NCBI RefSeq assembly: GCF_004000275.1
Contig: NZ_RCIP01000003.1
Location: 248,001 to 312,000 of the forward strand
DNA length: 64,000 nt
Source of the DNA: Saccharospirillum alexandrii
GTDB lineage: Bacteria; Pseudomonadota; Gammaproteobacteria; Pseudomonadales; Natronospirillaceae
Direction of reading: 5' to 3'
A program made the translations under genes and the position numbers. The notes beneath the pieces are model-generated. The model worked only from the letters and a program-made list of their open reading frames with translations, ran no database searches and was not told where the DNA came from. Positions within the stretch are counted from its first letter, which is position 1. Each line of letters opens with the position of its first letter. Positions 29,332 through 38,071 of this stretch are shown piece by piece.

Positions 29332-30309
29332 ATGAAAGCGATCACTTACCGAACCTACGGTTCACCCGATGTACTGCAAGTCGAGGAAGTTCCCAACCCA
29401 ACGCCCAAAGACGATGAAGTCTGTATTAGGGTTCACGCGGCCGAAGCCACCAAGAGTGACTGTGAACTGCGCAGTTTTCGCTTTCCGGTGAACTGGTTCT
29501 GGTTGCCGTTGCGGCTGTTTCTGGGTGTTTTCAAACCCCGAAAACCCATCCTCGGCGGTTATTTCGCCGGAGAAGTCGTGTCAGCCGGTGCCAGCGTCAC
29601 CCGGTTCAAACCCGGCGACCGCCTGTTTGGTTCAACACAGATCCGAATGGGCGCTTATGGTGAGTATCTGTGCCTCCCCGCCCACTACACCCTGGCCCGG
29701 GTACCGGACTCAGTGTCATCAGAAGCCGCTGCAGCGGTGCCACTGGGTGGGCTGAACGCCCTGCATTTCATGAACTGTGCCGGTATTGAACCCGGAGACA
29801 AGGTGCTGATTAACGGTGCTGGGGGCAGTATTGGCAGCTTTGCCGTGCAAATCGCCAAGTCGATGGGCGCCGAGGTCACCGCCGTTGACGCCGGGTTCAA
29901 GGAAGACCGATTGCGACACATCGGCGCCGACCATTTTATTGATTACACCCGCACCGATCCGACTCAACAGGGCCAGACCTACGACGTCGTTCTCAACATG
30001 GTGGCGCAAAGCGACTATTCGGCCTGGGTGAATACACTCAACGACGGCGGTCGCTATCTGATCGGCAACCCCCGGCTATCCGACATGCTGCGTGCTGCGA
30101 TAACCAACCGTTCCACCCGCAAAAAAGTCACCGTAAAACTGGCGGGCGAAACGCAGAAGGAACTGGAGACACTGGCCGAGATGATCAAAGCCGGTGACAT
30201 CAGCCCTTTGGTGGATAGGGTTTACCCGATGACTGACGCTGGTGAGGCCCACCGCCGGGTTGAAACCGAGCAGCGTGTGGGCTGCGTGGTCATCTCCCTG
30301 AGGGATTAA
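29332..30309 (+). CDS. Zinc-independent MDR oxidoreductase (quinone-reductase-like)
   Basis: Medium-chain dehydrogenase/reductase, 325 residues. The NAD(P)H motif is INGAGGSIGSFAVQIAKSMG, of the quinone oxidoreductase type. The structural-zinc Cys cluster is absent. The ATG at 29332 has AAGGA 5 nt upstream; upstream in-frame ATG and earlier starts are less well placed. Its stop codon overlaps the convergent hydroxyacid dehydrogenase stop by 4 bp. The substrate is not predictable. Confidence 0.87.
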   Translation: MKAITYRTYGSPDVLQVEEVPNPTPKDDEVCIRVHAAEATKSDCELRSFRFPVNWFWLPLRLFLGVFKPRKPILGGYFAGEVVSAGASVTRFKPGDRLFGSTQIRMGAYGEYLCLPAHYTLARVPDSVSSEAAAAVPLGGLNALHFMNCAGIEPGDKVLINGAGGSIGSFAVQIAKSMGAEVTAVDAGFKEDRLRHIGADHFIDYTRTDPTQQGQTYDVVLNMVAQSDYSAWVNTLNDGGRYLIGNPRLSDMLRAAITNRSTRKKVTVKLAGETQKELETLAEMIKAGDISPLVDRVYPMTDAGEAHRRVETEQRVGCVVISLRD

Positions 30310-31250
30310 ACCCGGCGATGAAGCAGAGCCTCGCCCGCCAACAGCCGCCGAATATTATCGGCTGCACCTTGCATAATGCCGTCGACCGACCGGTCACTTA
30401 AGCCAGCAACATGGGGCGAGGTGATCAGATTCAACGCAAAGATCGGGTCCTCCGGGTTAGGCGGTTCCTGCCAGAAAACATCCAGGGCAGCACCCGCCAG
30501 GTGTCCGTTTACCAATGCGGCTTGCAGGGCATCACGTTCAACCAGCCCCCCACGACCGACATTGATCAGATAGCTCCCGGGATTCATCTGCTCAAACCGG
30601 GCGGCATTGAATAACTGATGCGTCTGGTCGGTATCGGGCAGCGTTAACACAACCAGATCCGACGCTTTCAGCAACGCAGGTAACCTATCCGGTCGCCCCA
30701 GCCAGTCCAGCCCAAACTCCGAGGCCAGAGCCGCATCCGGTTCACGCTTTATCGCGATCTGGCGCACGCCAAACCCATTGAGTCGTCGGCTGACCGCTTG
30801 CCCGATCGCACCAAACCCAACAATGCCTACCGTAGCACCCATAAGGCTGCGGCCAACCGGCACACCCAATTGTTTTTTCTGGCGCTGCTCCGGGTGCTCC
30901 GCCGTACGCCGCATCAGCGACAGCATAAAATAGATCACCATCTCCGCTACCGAATCGGCATTGCCCGATACATCGGTCGGAACATTGGCCACCGCGATGC
31001 CTCGGGCTCGCGCCGCTTCCAAATCCACGCCTTCCAGCCCGGCGCCAATCTGTTGAATCAATTGCAACCGGTCTGCGGTTTGCAGCAGCCCCGCATCGAT
31101 ACGACTCATGGTGGGAATCACCACATCGTACCCGGCGAGGTTATTCGGGTTGAGCCCACCGGCGGTAAATGTGACCTCGGGCAGTGCTGTGCGGAAACGA
31201 TGCAGAATCCCGCCCCAGGCGTCTTCCGGGGCCGCAAAGAGAACGTTCAT
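30306..31250 (-). CDS. D-isomer-specific 2-hydroxyacid dehydrogenase
   Basis: NAD(P)-dependent reductase of 2-keto acids (for example glyoxylate or hydroxypyruvate), 314 residues from the ATG at 31250; the frame opens at 31298. The Rossmann motif VGIVGFGAIGQAVSRRL is clear. The catalytic Arg is in VGRGGLVERDAL, the Glu in DVFWQEPPNPED and the His in LITSPHVAGLSD. It is convergent with the MDR gene, sharing 4 bp at the stops. Exact substrate unknown. Confidence 0.9.
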   Translation of the reverse strand: MNVLFAAPEDAWGGILHRFRTALPEVTFTAGGLNPNNLAGYDVVIPTMSRIDAGLLQTADRLQLIQQIGAGLEGVDLEAARARGIAVANVPTDVSGNADSVAEMVIYFMLSLMRRTAEHPEQRQKKQLGVPVGRSLMGATVGIVGFGAIGQAVSRRLNGFGVRQIAIKREPDAALASEFGLDWLGRPDRLPALLKASDLVVLTLPDTDQTHQLFNAARFEQMNPGSYLINVGRGGLVERDALQAALVNGHLAGAALDVFWQEPPNPEDPIFALNLITSPHVAGLSDRSVDGIMQGAADNIRRLLAGEALLHRRV

Positions 31251-31339
31251 CGGGAGTCCTGAGTGTGAGTGTTCCCCTATGCTAACGTATTTTTCCAAGG
31301 GAAGAGTGGCCGCACTGCAAGTGCCCTATTCTTCTCTCC

Positions 31340-32254
31340 TTAGGCACTGCGCGCTCCGGTACGAACCAATACCCACCCCCACACAGCCCGATGTGTGTTA
31401 AACATCAGCAGGTTACCGCTCACAATCATCACCAGCCCAATCAGTGCACTGGCATGCCACTGGTAGCCTTCGTATATCGTCGACAACACCAGCGCCACCA
31501 GGGGAAACAAGACAGTGGCATAGGCCGCTTTACCAGCCCCAATGCGCCCGACCAGCATAAAGTAGGCACCAAACCCCCCGATCGACCCGATAACGGCCAG
31601 GTAGACCAGTGCACCCAGATACCTGGGCTCCTCTGGCAGACTGAAACTCGCCCCCTGTGCCACAGCGATCAACCCCATAAACAAGGCCCCGTATAGCATG
31701 GCAAAGGCATTGGTCGAGTTGATTTGCAGCCCACGCCGCTGATGCCGAACCGATACCATGTTGCCAAGTGAAAACCCGAAAGTACCCAACAACGAGAGCC
31801 CAACCGCACCCAGCAAGGTCCAGGTAGCCTCAACGGCGATCAGATCCTGCCAGAAAATCAACACCATGCCCGGCAGACCTAGCGCCAACGCCCCATAGAA
31901 CACCCGGGGTACGGGTGTGCGAAAAAACAGATAGCCGTTAACCGCATTAAACAGGGTCGACATCGAAAACAGAATGGCGATCAGCCCGCTGGGCAGGTAG
32001 GCCGCAGCGGTGTAGAAGCAATAGAAATTCAACCCGAAAACACAGCCACCCTGCAGCAGGCAATACAGATGGTCACTGGCACCCAGCGCCTGGCGGCGGC
32101 GCGACAGCGTAAGCCCGGCCAGCAATACCAGCGCGGCGATTAGAAAGCGGTAGAAGACGGAGACCGGTACGGCCACATCGCCCACCTGCCAGGCGATGGC
32201 CAGCCAGGTCGACCCCCAGATCAGAACCGTCGAGATGTACAAAAGGCTATTCAT
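31340..32254 (-). CDS. DMT-superfamily (EamA) transporter
   Basis: Inner-membrane exporter-like protein with ten predicted helices, 304 residues, built of two EamA repeats. The opening LLYISTVLIWGSTWLAIAWQ is typical of the family. Substrates are usually amino acids or small metabolites. It stands alone on the minus strand, divergent from the broken AraC-family gene that starts at 32424, which may once have regulated it. Confidence 0.9.
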   Translation of the reverse strand: MNSLLYISTVLIWGSTWLAIAWQVGDVAVPVSVFYRFLIAALVLLAGLTLSRRRQALGASDHLYCLLQGGCVFGLNFYCFYTAAAYLPSGLIAILFSMSTLFNAVNGYLFFRTPVPRVFYGALALGLPGMVLIFWQDLIAVEATWTLLGAVGLSLLGTFGFSLGNMVSVRHQRRGLQINSTNAFAMLYGALFMGLIAVAQGASFSLPEEPRYLGALVYLAVIGSIGGFGAYFMLVGRIGAGKAAYATVLFPLVALVLSTIYEGYQWHASALIGLVMIVSGNLLMFNTHRAVWGWVLVRTGARSA

Positions 32255-32423
32255 GGTGCGCTGTTCCCACTGTGATACGCGTTAGCCGCAGTATCGCCGA
32301 ACTCACTATGGCTGGCTTGCAAGCACTTGCGCCACTTTGCCTGTTCTTGCGGTTATGTGAGTCGTCAGATTGAAAATCCTACCGGGCCTGAGTACTGTTA
32401 GCCCAGTTCCGAGGAGCCACACC

Positions 32424-33315
32424 ATGTCTGCCGATACACTCACCCATTACCCCAGAATGAAACAGACGCAAGCCCGTCTGGTGAGCAGCACCCGGCTGAA
32501 AAACGGCATGGCGCTGGCGCAATCAGGACGACCGAATAGACAACATTCAGTCCAATCATCACACGTTAAGCGTTTACCTGAACGGCGCTGAGAACTCTCT
32601 GCGCCGACAGGGGTCCCGCACCGTGGGCAGCCAGAGCAGCAACAGCGTGTGCCTGATGCCCGCCAGCCTGACCACCAACTGGGACGTGCTCGGACCCATC
32701 TCACTGCTGCACTTCTATTTCAGCGACGCTCACCTGAGCCAGTTGATCGAACAGGTATGGGATAAGGATGGCCGAAGTGTACAACTCGATGAAATCGACT
32801 TCGCCCAGGATAACCTGCTCACCCAGCTGTTTTGCACCACCCTCAGCCAGAGCAACTGGCAAGACCCTCTGGACCAGCTGGCACTGGATTCAGCCACCCA
32901 AACGGCGCTGATACACACGCTGCGCCATTACAGCCAACGCCGCCTGCCAACCCTGCGCCCAACCGGCGGCTTGCCGGCCTGGCAGTTGAAACGGGTCGTG
33001 GAATACATCGAACAGCACCTGAACCAGGCCGTCACCCTGGCCGATATAGCCGGGGTAACCGGGCTGAGTGACTTTCACTTTGCCCGCATGTTCAAACAGG
33101 CCACGGGCTACCCACCCCACCGCTACCTGCTGCACCGACGCCTAAGCCGGGCCCGTGAACTGCTCGCCGGAACACCACTGACGATGACCGAGATTGCGTT
33201 GCGTTGTGGATTTGGGTCGAGCAGTCATTTCAGCAACCGCTTTCGTGCAAAGGCAGGTATCAGCCCCACTGAGTTTCGCAGGCAACACAGTAGCCAGCGC
33301 GGCCGGTTTCGGTAG
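32424..33315 (+). pseudogene. AraC-family regulator, frameshifted
   Basis: The ATG at 32424 has a perfect GAGGAG site 7 nt upstream and opens MSADTLTHYPRMKQTQ, but this frame ends at 32591. The matching continuation lies in another frame, open from 32500. It reads NQDDRIDNIQSNHHTLSVYL, a sugar-sensor-type N-domain, then continues to the two AraC helix-turn-helix units (VTLADIAGVTGLSDFHFARM and MTEIALRCGFGSSSHFSNRF). The change of frame falls at about 32500-32530, next to a tandem TGGCGC TGGCGC. Either the gene is inactive or the sequence has an indel error there. The C-terminal 230 residues could be made alone from a GTG at 32623. Confidence 0.8.
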
Positions 33316-33347
33316 GCCCCCTGCCTCAGAGATCTCAGTAAGCCGGA

Positions 33348-34226
33348 CTACCCCTCACTCAGGCAGCTATGACGCGAACTATCGTCGAGGTCCAGCGGCA
33401 GTACCAGGGTGCTGAATTGCAGCGTGCCGGCCTGGTTGCACAACTGATCGATCTCGTTTGCATCATCCAGCCAGTCGTCGGCCGGGTACTCGGCGTTCAG
33501 CACTGGTTTACCGGCATCGATAAAGGGTTCCAGCAGGCCACATTCATCGTACTCAAAGCACTGCTCATTCACTGCAAAATCGAAATAGTCGACCAGCGCC
33601 TCGACGTGATCGAGGTCATTTTTCAGACCAACTGACAGGCCGCGCTTGTGTGCCTCATTGGCGATAAAGCGGTTGTAGGCCAACTGATCATTAGCCGTGA
33701 AGTTGAACCCGGGGTCGTTGAGATAACCATCCATATTATCTGGCTCAACGCCATCACAGCCTTTGTCACGGGCCAGATCGAGCCGTTCCTGCATAATGCG
33801 GTGCACATTGGATGAGCGGATATCCAGCCAGCGCTCATCGGGCCAGCCATCAAGGGTATTGCCCAGTTCATTGCCGCTGAAGCTGGCTTCGTCATCGCGC
33901 CAGTTCTCATAGGAGCCGGCAGAGAAATAGCAAATGACTTTGCGACCATCAGAAACGTTCAGTTTTTGAATGGTTGCTTCAGAGGTATCGAACAGATCGA
34001 CGTCGTAGATCGCAACGTCATAGCTGTCGTTCAGTGAAGAGCCATCTGGCACCAGCAGTTGCCACTGCCAGGTAACGCCCACTGGCGGTTGGTACCAGTT
34101 CTCGCCGGTAACCGGTGCCACATTCACCGGCAACGGACTGTTAAGGTCGGCCACCGACGAAGCGGTTTCCTGGCAACCTGCCAACACCACTATAAACGGA
34201 ACCACTAACCCTAAAGTTGTTTTCAC
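33348..34226 (-). CDS. GH114-type lipoprotein (alpha-1,4-polygalactosaminidase family)
   Basis: Lipoprotein of 292 residues with the lipobox VVLAGC (Cys18) and a TIM-barrel domain of the GH114/TM1410 family, whose members cut alpha-1,4-galactosaminogalactan. Family motifs include DVAIYDVDLFD, VICYFSAGSYE and KGCDGVEPDNMDGY, where the Glu and Asp are likely catalytic. The start is GTG at 34226. No exopolysaccharide operon adjoins, so its target could be an exopolymer from a neighbour organism or its own matrix. Confidence 0.85.
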   Translation of the reverse strand: MKTTLGLVVPFIVVLAGCQETASSVADLNSPLPVNVAPVTGENWYQPPVGVTWQWQLLVPDGSSLNDSYDVAIYDVDLFDTSEATIQKLNVSDGRKVICYFSAGSYENWRDDEASFSGNELGNTLDGWPDERWLDIRSSNVHRIMQERLDLARDKGCDGVEPDNMDGYLNDPGFNFTANDQLAYNRFIANEAHKRGLSVGLKNDLDHVEALVDYFDFAVNEQCFEYDECGLLEPFIDAGKPVLNAEYPADDWLDDANEIDQLCNQAGTLQFSTLVLPLDLDDSSRHSCLSEG

Positions 34227-34495
34227 GAAGCAAGCCTTCCCCTGTTAACCGGTCACTATTGTGCTATCGCCTCTTACGGCAACCAATGCGTTTGTAGCAC
34301 GCCGGACAAGACATAGCGTCTTATTTGGTCAACCATTGCTACCAAAGACAGCAGCGACACAAGACCGTTTGAATAATGGTGCTACCAAGCCCTGTCGCAA
34401 ACAGACATAAATTGGGCGTTGCTATGACCGCAGCGTCGACTCAACCGTGTAACGATCTGACCGTCTGCAAAGACCCCAGCGTGCGAGGGCACTTT

Positions 34496-35773
34496 ATGAT
34501 CAGGATGTTGTCCGGTGTTTGGCCGCTTTTGCTGGGCATTGTGCTCATTATGCTGGGCAATGGCATGCATTTCACCCTGATCGGTCTGCGCGGTGGGATT
34601 GAAGGGTTTTCGGCCGCTGAACTGGCTATTGTTACCTCAAGTTATTTCGTGGGGTTTTTGTCCGGTGCCCGCTACAGCCCCAAATTGATACGCCGGGTGG
34701 GCCACGTCCGAGTCTTTGCGGCACTGGGCAGCTTCATGTCGGCGGGGCTTATTGCCTTTCCGTTGCTGACCGAGCCCTGGGCCTGGTCACCGCTAAGACT
34801 GCTTGTCGGCTTTTGCATGTCGGGCATCTACGTCACTGCCGAGAGCTGGCTGAACGATGCGGCCACCAATGAAACCCGCGGCAAAGTGCTCTCGGCCTAC
34901 ATGATCGCGCAGACACTCGGCATCATTGGCGCCCAGGGGCTACTGACGCTGGGCGATGCAGGCACTTCCGTGTTGTTCATTGGCGCCTCGATTCTGGTTT
35001 CCATTTCCTTTGCCCCCATTCTGTTAACCGTAACGCACGTACCAGTGGTCGAAGTGGCACGGCCAATGTCCCTGCGAGACCTTTTCTCCGGCTCGCCACT
35101 CGGTACCGTTGGTATCTTTCTGCTGGGCAGCGTCTACGCCACTCAAACGGGCATGGGCGCCGTCTATGGCAGCCAGATCGGGCTGACGCCGACCCAGATC
35201 GCCCTGTTCGTGGCGATGCTGTTTGCCGGTGCCCTGCTGCTGCAGTACCCGATTGGCTGGTTGTCAGACAGAATGGACCGACGCAAGCTGATCTTCGGCG
35301 CCGCCACGCTCGGCGCTGTGTCCTGCGTTGTCGGCTGGGTCACCGGTGGCAGCCTTTGGCCATTGATGATGGCGGCCTTTTTCGCCGGTGGCGTCACGAC
35401 GCCACTCTATGCGTTGTTTCTGGCCTATACCAACGATTCATTGTCCGCTGAAGATATGGCGTCGGCCTCTGGCGGGCTGGTGTTCACCTTCGGGCTTGGT
35501 GCCATTACCGGCCCACTGGTAACGGGCTGGGCAATGGAGGGGTTGGGGCCCTACGCCTTCTGGCCCGTGCTCGGCGCTACCTTCACCTGTATTACGCTCT
35601 ATGCGCTCTACCGCATGACCCAGCGCGCGGTGACGCCCGTTGAGGCAACCGAGCACTACCTCGGCGTTGTGCCTACCGCCTCACCCGTAGCGGTAGAGGC
35701 CGCCGGGGTTTGGGCGGCTGAACATGCTGAAGCCGAGCGTGAAGCAGAGGATGAGGCAACAACCCCATCCTGA
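34496..35773 (+). CDS. MFS transporter (YcaD-like)
   Basis: Major-facilitator protein with twelve predicted membrane helices, 425 residues from the ATG at 34496, which has GAGGG upstream. The frame is open to 34376, but the extra 40 residues are polar and unlike the family. Motifs such as YVTAESWLNDAATNETRGK and YPIGWLSDRMDRRK resemble YcaD-type permeases. It ends in an acidic tail. Substrate unknown; it is convergent with the Bcr/CflA gene. Confidence 0.88.
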   Translation: MIRMLSGVWPLLLGIVLIMLGNGMHFTLIGLRGGIEGFSAAELAIVTSSYFVGFLSGARYSPKLIRRVGHVRVFAALGSFMSAGLIAFPLLTEPWAWSPLRLLVGFCMSGIYVTAESWLNDAATNETRGKVLSAYMIAQTLGIIGAQGLLTLGDAGTSVLFIGASILVSISFAPILLTVTHVPVVEVARPMSLRDLFSGSPLGTVGIFLLGSVYATQTGMGAVYGSQIGLTPTQIALFVAMLFAGALLLQYPIGWLSDRMDRRKLIFGAATLGAVSCVVGWVTGGSLWPLMMAAFFAGGVTTPLYALFLAYTNDSLSAEDMASASGGLVFTFGLGAITGPLVTGWAMEGLGPYAFWPVLGATFTCITLYALYRMTQRAVTPVEATEHYLGVVPTASPVAVEAAGVWAAEHAEAEREAEDEATTPS

Positions 35774-35803
35774 CCCTTTCAATCAGACATTATTCCTGCG
35801 CCT

Positions 35804-37000
35804 TCAGGCTGCCACACCCTGTGGCGTACCGCGCAATGTCAGCAACGACAACCCCGCGGCTACCAACGAGCACAGCGCAATGGCCGCCGTCAGCATCAGC
35901 GGAGTACCGTCGAACACCAGGCTGACAACGGCGATGGCCAGCGCACCCAGCATCATTTGCAAGGTGCCGCCCAGGGCGGCAGCCGTGCCTGCAATGGGGC
36001 CATGCTCTTCCAGCGACAACACCATGGACGTGGGGACAACCAACCCCAGAAAGGCATAGGTAATAATCAGCAAGGTGACCAGTAACGGAAAGCTGTCATT
36101 ACCCAGGGCAACCAGCCCAAACATCAGGCAGGCTGACAGGGCATACCCGGCCACGGCCCATTTAACCACGGTAATGGAGCCGAAGCGGACGCCGAGGTTG
36201 GCAGCCACCTGGCTGGTGGTGAAAAAGCCCAACGCGTTCAACGCAAAGGCGAGGCTGAACTGGAATGGCGTCAGGCCGTAATAGCCGGTGTACAAAAACG
36301 AGGCCGTTGCCAAAAAGGCAAAGAAGCTGGCCATACCCATACCGCCGATCAGGGTCAGGCCCATATAGCCCGGGTCACGGAACAACACGCCGAAGGCCTT
36401 CATCATGGCGTTGAACCGGAACGGCGCCCGTTCTGCCGGCGCCAGCGTTTCCTTCAACGAAAACACCGTCAACAACAACCCCAGCACCGACGCAACGGCC
36501 ACGGCCAGAAAGACAGCGCGCCAGCCGAACGGCACGATGATGGCCGTGCCCATCAATGGGGCCAGCATCGGCGAAATGGCGATCACCAGCATGATGGTCG
36601 ACATCAGCCGCGTCGCTTCGGTACCGGTGTAGCGGTCGCGAATGACCGCTCGCGGAATGGACATCACCGCGGCGGCCCCAACACCCTGCAGAAAACGCAG
36701 TGCAATCAGCCACTCGATGGTAGGCGCAAGCGCACAGCCAATCGACGCGACGCCAAAAATGCCCAGGCCAAAATACAGCGGGGGCTTGCGGCCGAACACA
36801 TCGGAGGCCGGCCCGTAAAACAGCTGACAGATACCAAATGCCATGAAAAAGGACATCAACGTCCACTGAGCAGCCGATACCGAGGCCCCCAGATCTTCAC
36901 TGATGGCCGGCATGGCCGGCAGATACATATCGATGGCGAAAGGACCAATCCAACTGAGCAGGCCAAGTACAAGGGCCATTTTAATCATCTCGATGTTCAC
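35804..37000 (-). CDS. Bcr/CflA family multidrug efflux MFS transporter
   Basis: Twelve-helix drug:proton antiporter, 398 residues. The N-terminus GLLSWIGPFAIDMYLPAMPA is the Bcr/CflA signature (FSxDMYLPA-like), and FYGPASDVFGRKPPLYFG is MFS motif A. The start is GTG at 37000 with AAGGAA upstream. Bcr-type members export bicyclomycin, sulfonamides or small peptides; this one's substrates are unknown. Confidence 0.92.
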   Translation of the reverse strand: MNIEMIKMALVLGLLSWIGPFAIDMYLPAMPAISEDLGASVSAAQWTLMSFFMAFGICQLFYGPASDVFGRKPPLYFGLGIFGVASIGCALAPTIEWLIALRFLQGVGAAAVMSIPRAVIRDRYTGTEATRLMSTIMLVIAISPMLAPLMGTAIIVPFGWRAVFLAVAVASVLGLLLTVFSLKETLAPAERAPFRFNAMMKAFGVLFRDPGYMGLTLIGGMGMASFFAFLATASFLYTGYYGLTPFQFSLAFALNALGFFTTSQVAANLGVRFGSITVVKWAVAGYALSACLMFGLVALGNDSFPLLVTLLIITYAFLGLVVPTSMVLSLEEHGPIAGTAAALGGTLQMMLGALAIAVVSLVFDGTPLMLTAAIALCSLVAAGLSLLTLRGTPQGVAA

Positions 37001-37348
37001 TGAAAATTCCTTGGGTGTTGATAAAAAAACGAGAGGGAACCGAAAGCGGGCTATGGTAACGCTTTCTCAAGGCAGGTCCACGACTGTTCGGCTTTCTTTA
37101 AATAGGTGTTGAGTCAGTCTTCCTGAAATCGATGGGGATAAGTGCGCTAAACGCGTCATCTACCCTCCACTCGGACCTCCGCCGATACTTCTTGTGGTGA
37201 CGCTGCGGTTTTCAGTGCCGCGCCCTGTGACGGCTTTCTCATAAGTCCATGTCGACGGACTGACTGGCTTGATGGCCTTATCCCCGTGCCTTTACTCTGG
37301 TCGTTTACAGGTCCAAGGACTTGAACAACCATAGAGGCGGGTTTCAGG
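37001..37348. other. Intergenic region before exoD
   Basis: 348 bp between the divergent Bcr/CflA and exoD genes. Promoters for both are expected. I looked for riboswitch-like or operator-like repeats and saw none I could support. A modest number of short inverted repeats is present. Confidence 0.35.
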
Positions 37349-37924
37349 ATGAATCTTGAACAACTGATCGACCAAATTGCCGATGCTGAGCAACGCAGTG
37401 GGCACCAGGTTTCCCTGGAAGACGTATTGTCTCAAATTGGGCGACGTTCTTTCGGGCCCTTACTATTGCTGGTGGGGCTGATTACCATGGCACCGTTGGT
37501 CGGCGATATACCGGGTGTGCCGACGCTGATGGCCATCATCGTCGTTCTAACGGCCGTGCAATTGTTGCTGGGACGCGACTATTTCTGGTTTCCCAACTGG
37601 TTGCTCAGACGGTCCATATCGAACGAGACGTTAAGCAACGTCACCCGCTGGTGTCGCAAGCCCGCGCGGCTTGTCGACCGCTTGCTGCGCCAGCGACTCG
37701 TTTCCTTTGCCAGAGGCCCGGCAAATTATGCCATCGCCTTCGTCTGTCTGATCATTGCCGCGGCCATGCCATTGATGGAGATTGTGCCCTTCAGCGCCAA
37801 CGGTGCTGGCATAGCCTTAACCTCTTTCGGTCTGGCATTGATCGCCCGGGACGGACTGCTCGCACTGATCGCCTTTGTGACTACTGCGGCGACCATCATG
37901 CTGGTGCTCACCAGTCTTCTATAG
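37349..37924 (+). CDS. ExoD family membrane protein
   Basis: Membrane protein of 191 residues with about four hydrophobic helices. It begins with the amphipathic LEQLIDQIADAEQRSGHQVS and the segment LEDVLSQIGRRSFGPLLLL, which is typical of the ExoD (exopolysaccharide synthesis) family. The original Rhizobium exoD mutants were altered in polysaccharide production and alkali tolerance; the molecular function is unknown. It is a single gene here, with no polysaccharide genes alongside. Confidence 0.88.
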   Translation: MNLEQLIDQIADAEQRSGHQVSLEDVLSQIGRRSFGPLLLLVGLITMAPLVGDIPGVPTLMAIIVVLTAVQLLLGRDYFWFPNWLLRRSISNETLSNVTRWCRKPARLVDRLLRQRLVSFARGPANYAIAFVCLIIAAAMPLMEIVPFSANGAGIALTSFGLALIARDGLLALIAFVTTAATIMLVLTSLL

Positions 37925-38071
37925 ACCCGACCAGCTTTGTGCACTTGCAAACCGGGCAAGCACACGCCTTGCGACCCTGTCACTTAGCGAGCGGTGGTGT
38001 ACCCAGGGTGGTGGCATCACCCGGCTCTCGGAAGTCGCGTGTTTCTTATTGCAGAAATCAGGTAGCAGCCA

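Noticed and set aside
37001-37348. A riboswitch upstream of exoD
   Set aside because: No known aptamer core or loop motif was recognised, and the local inverted repeats are weak.
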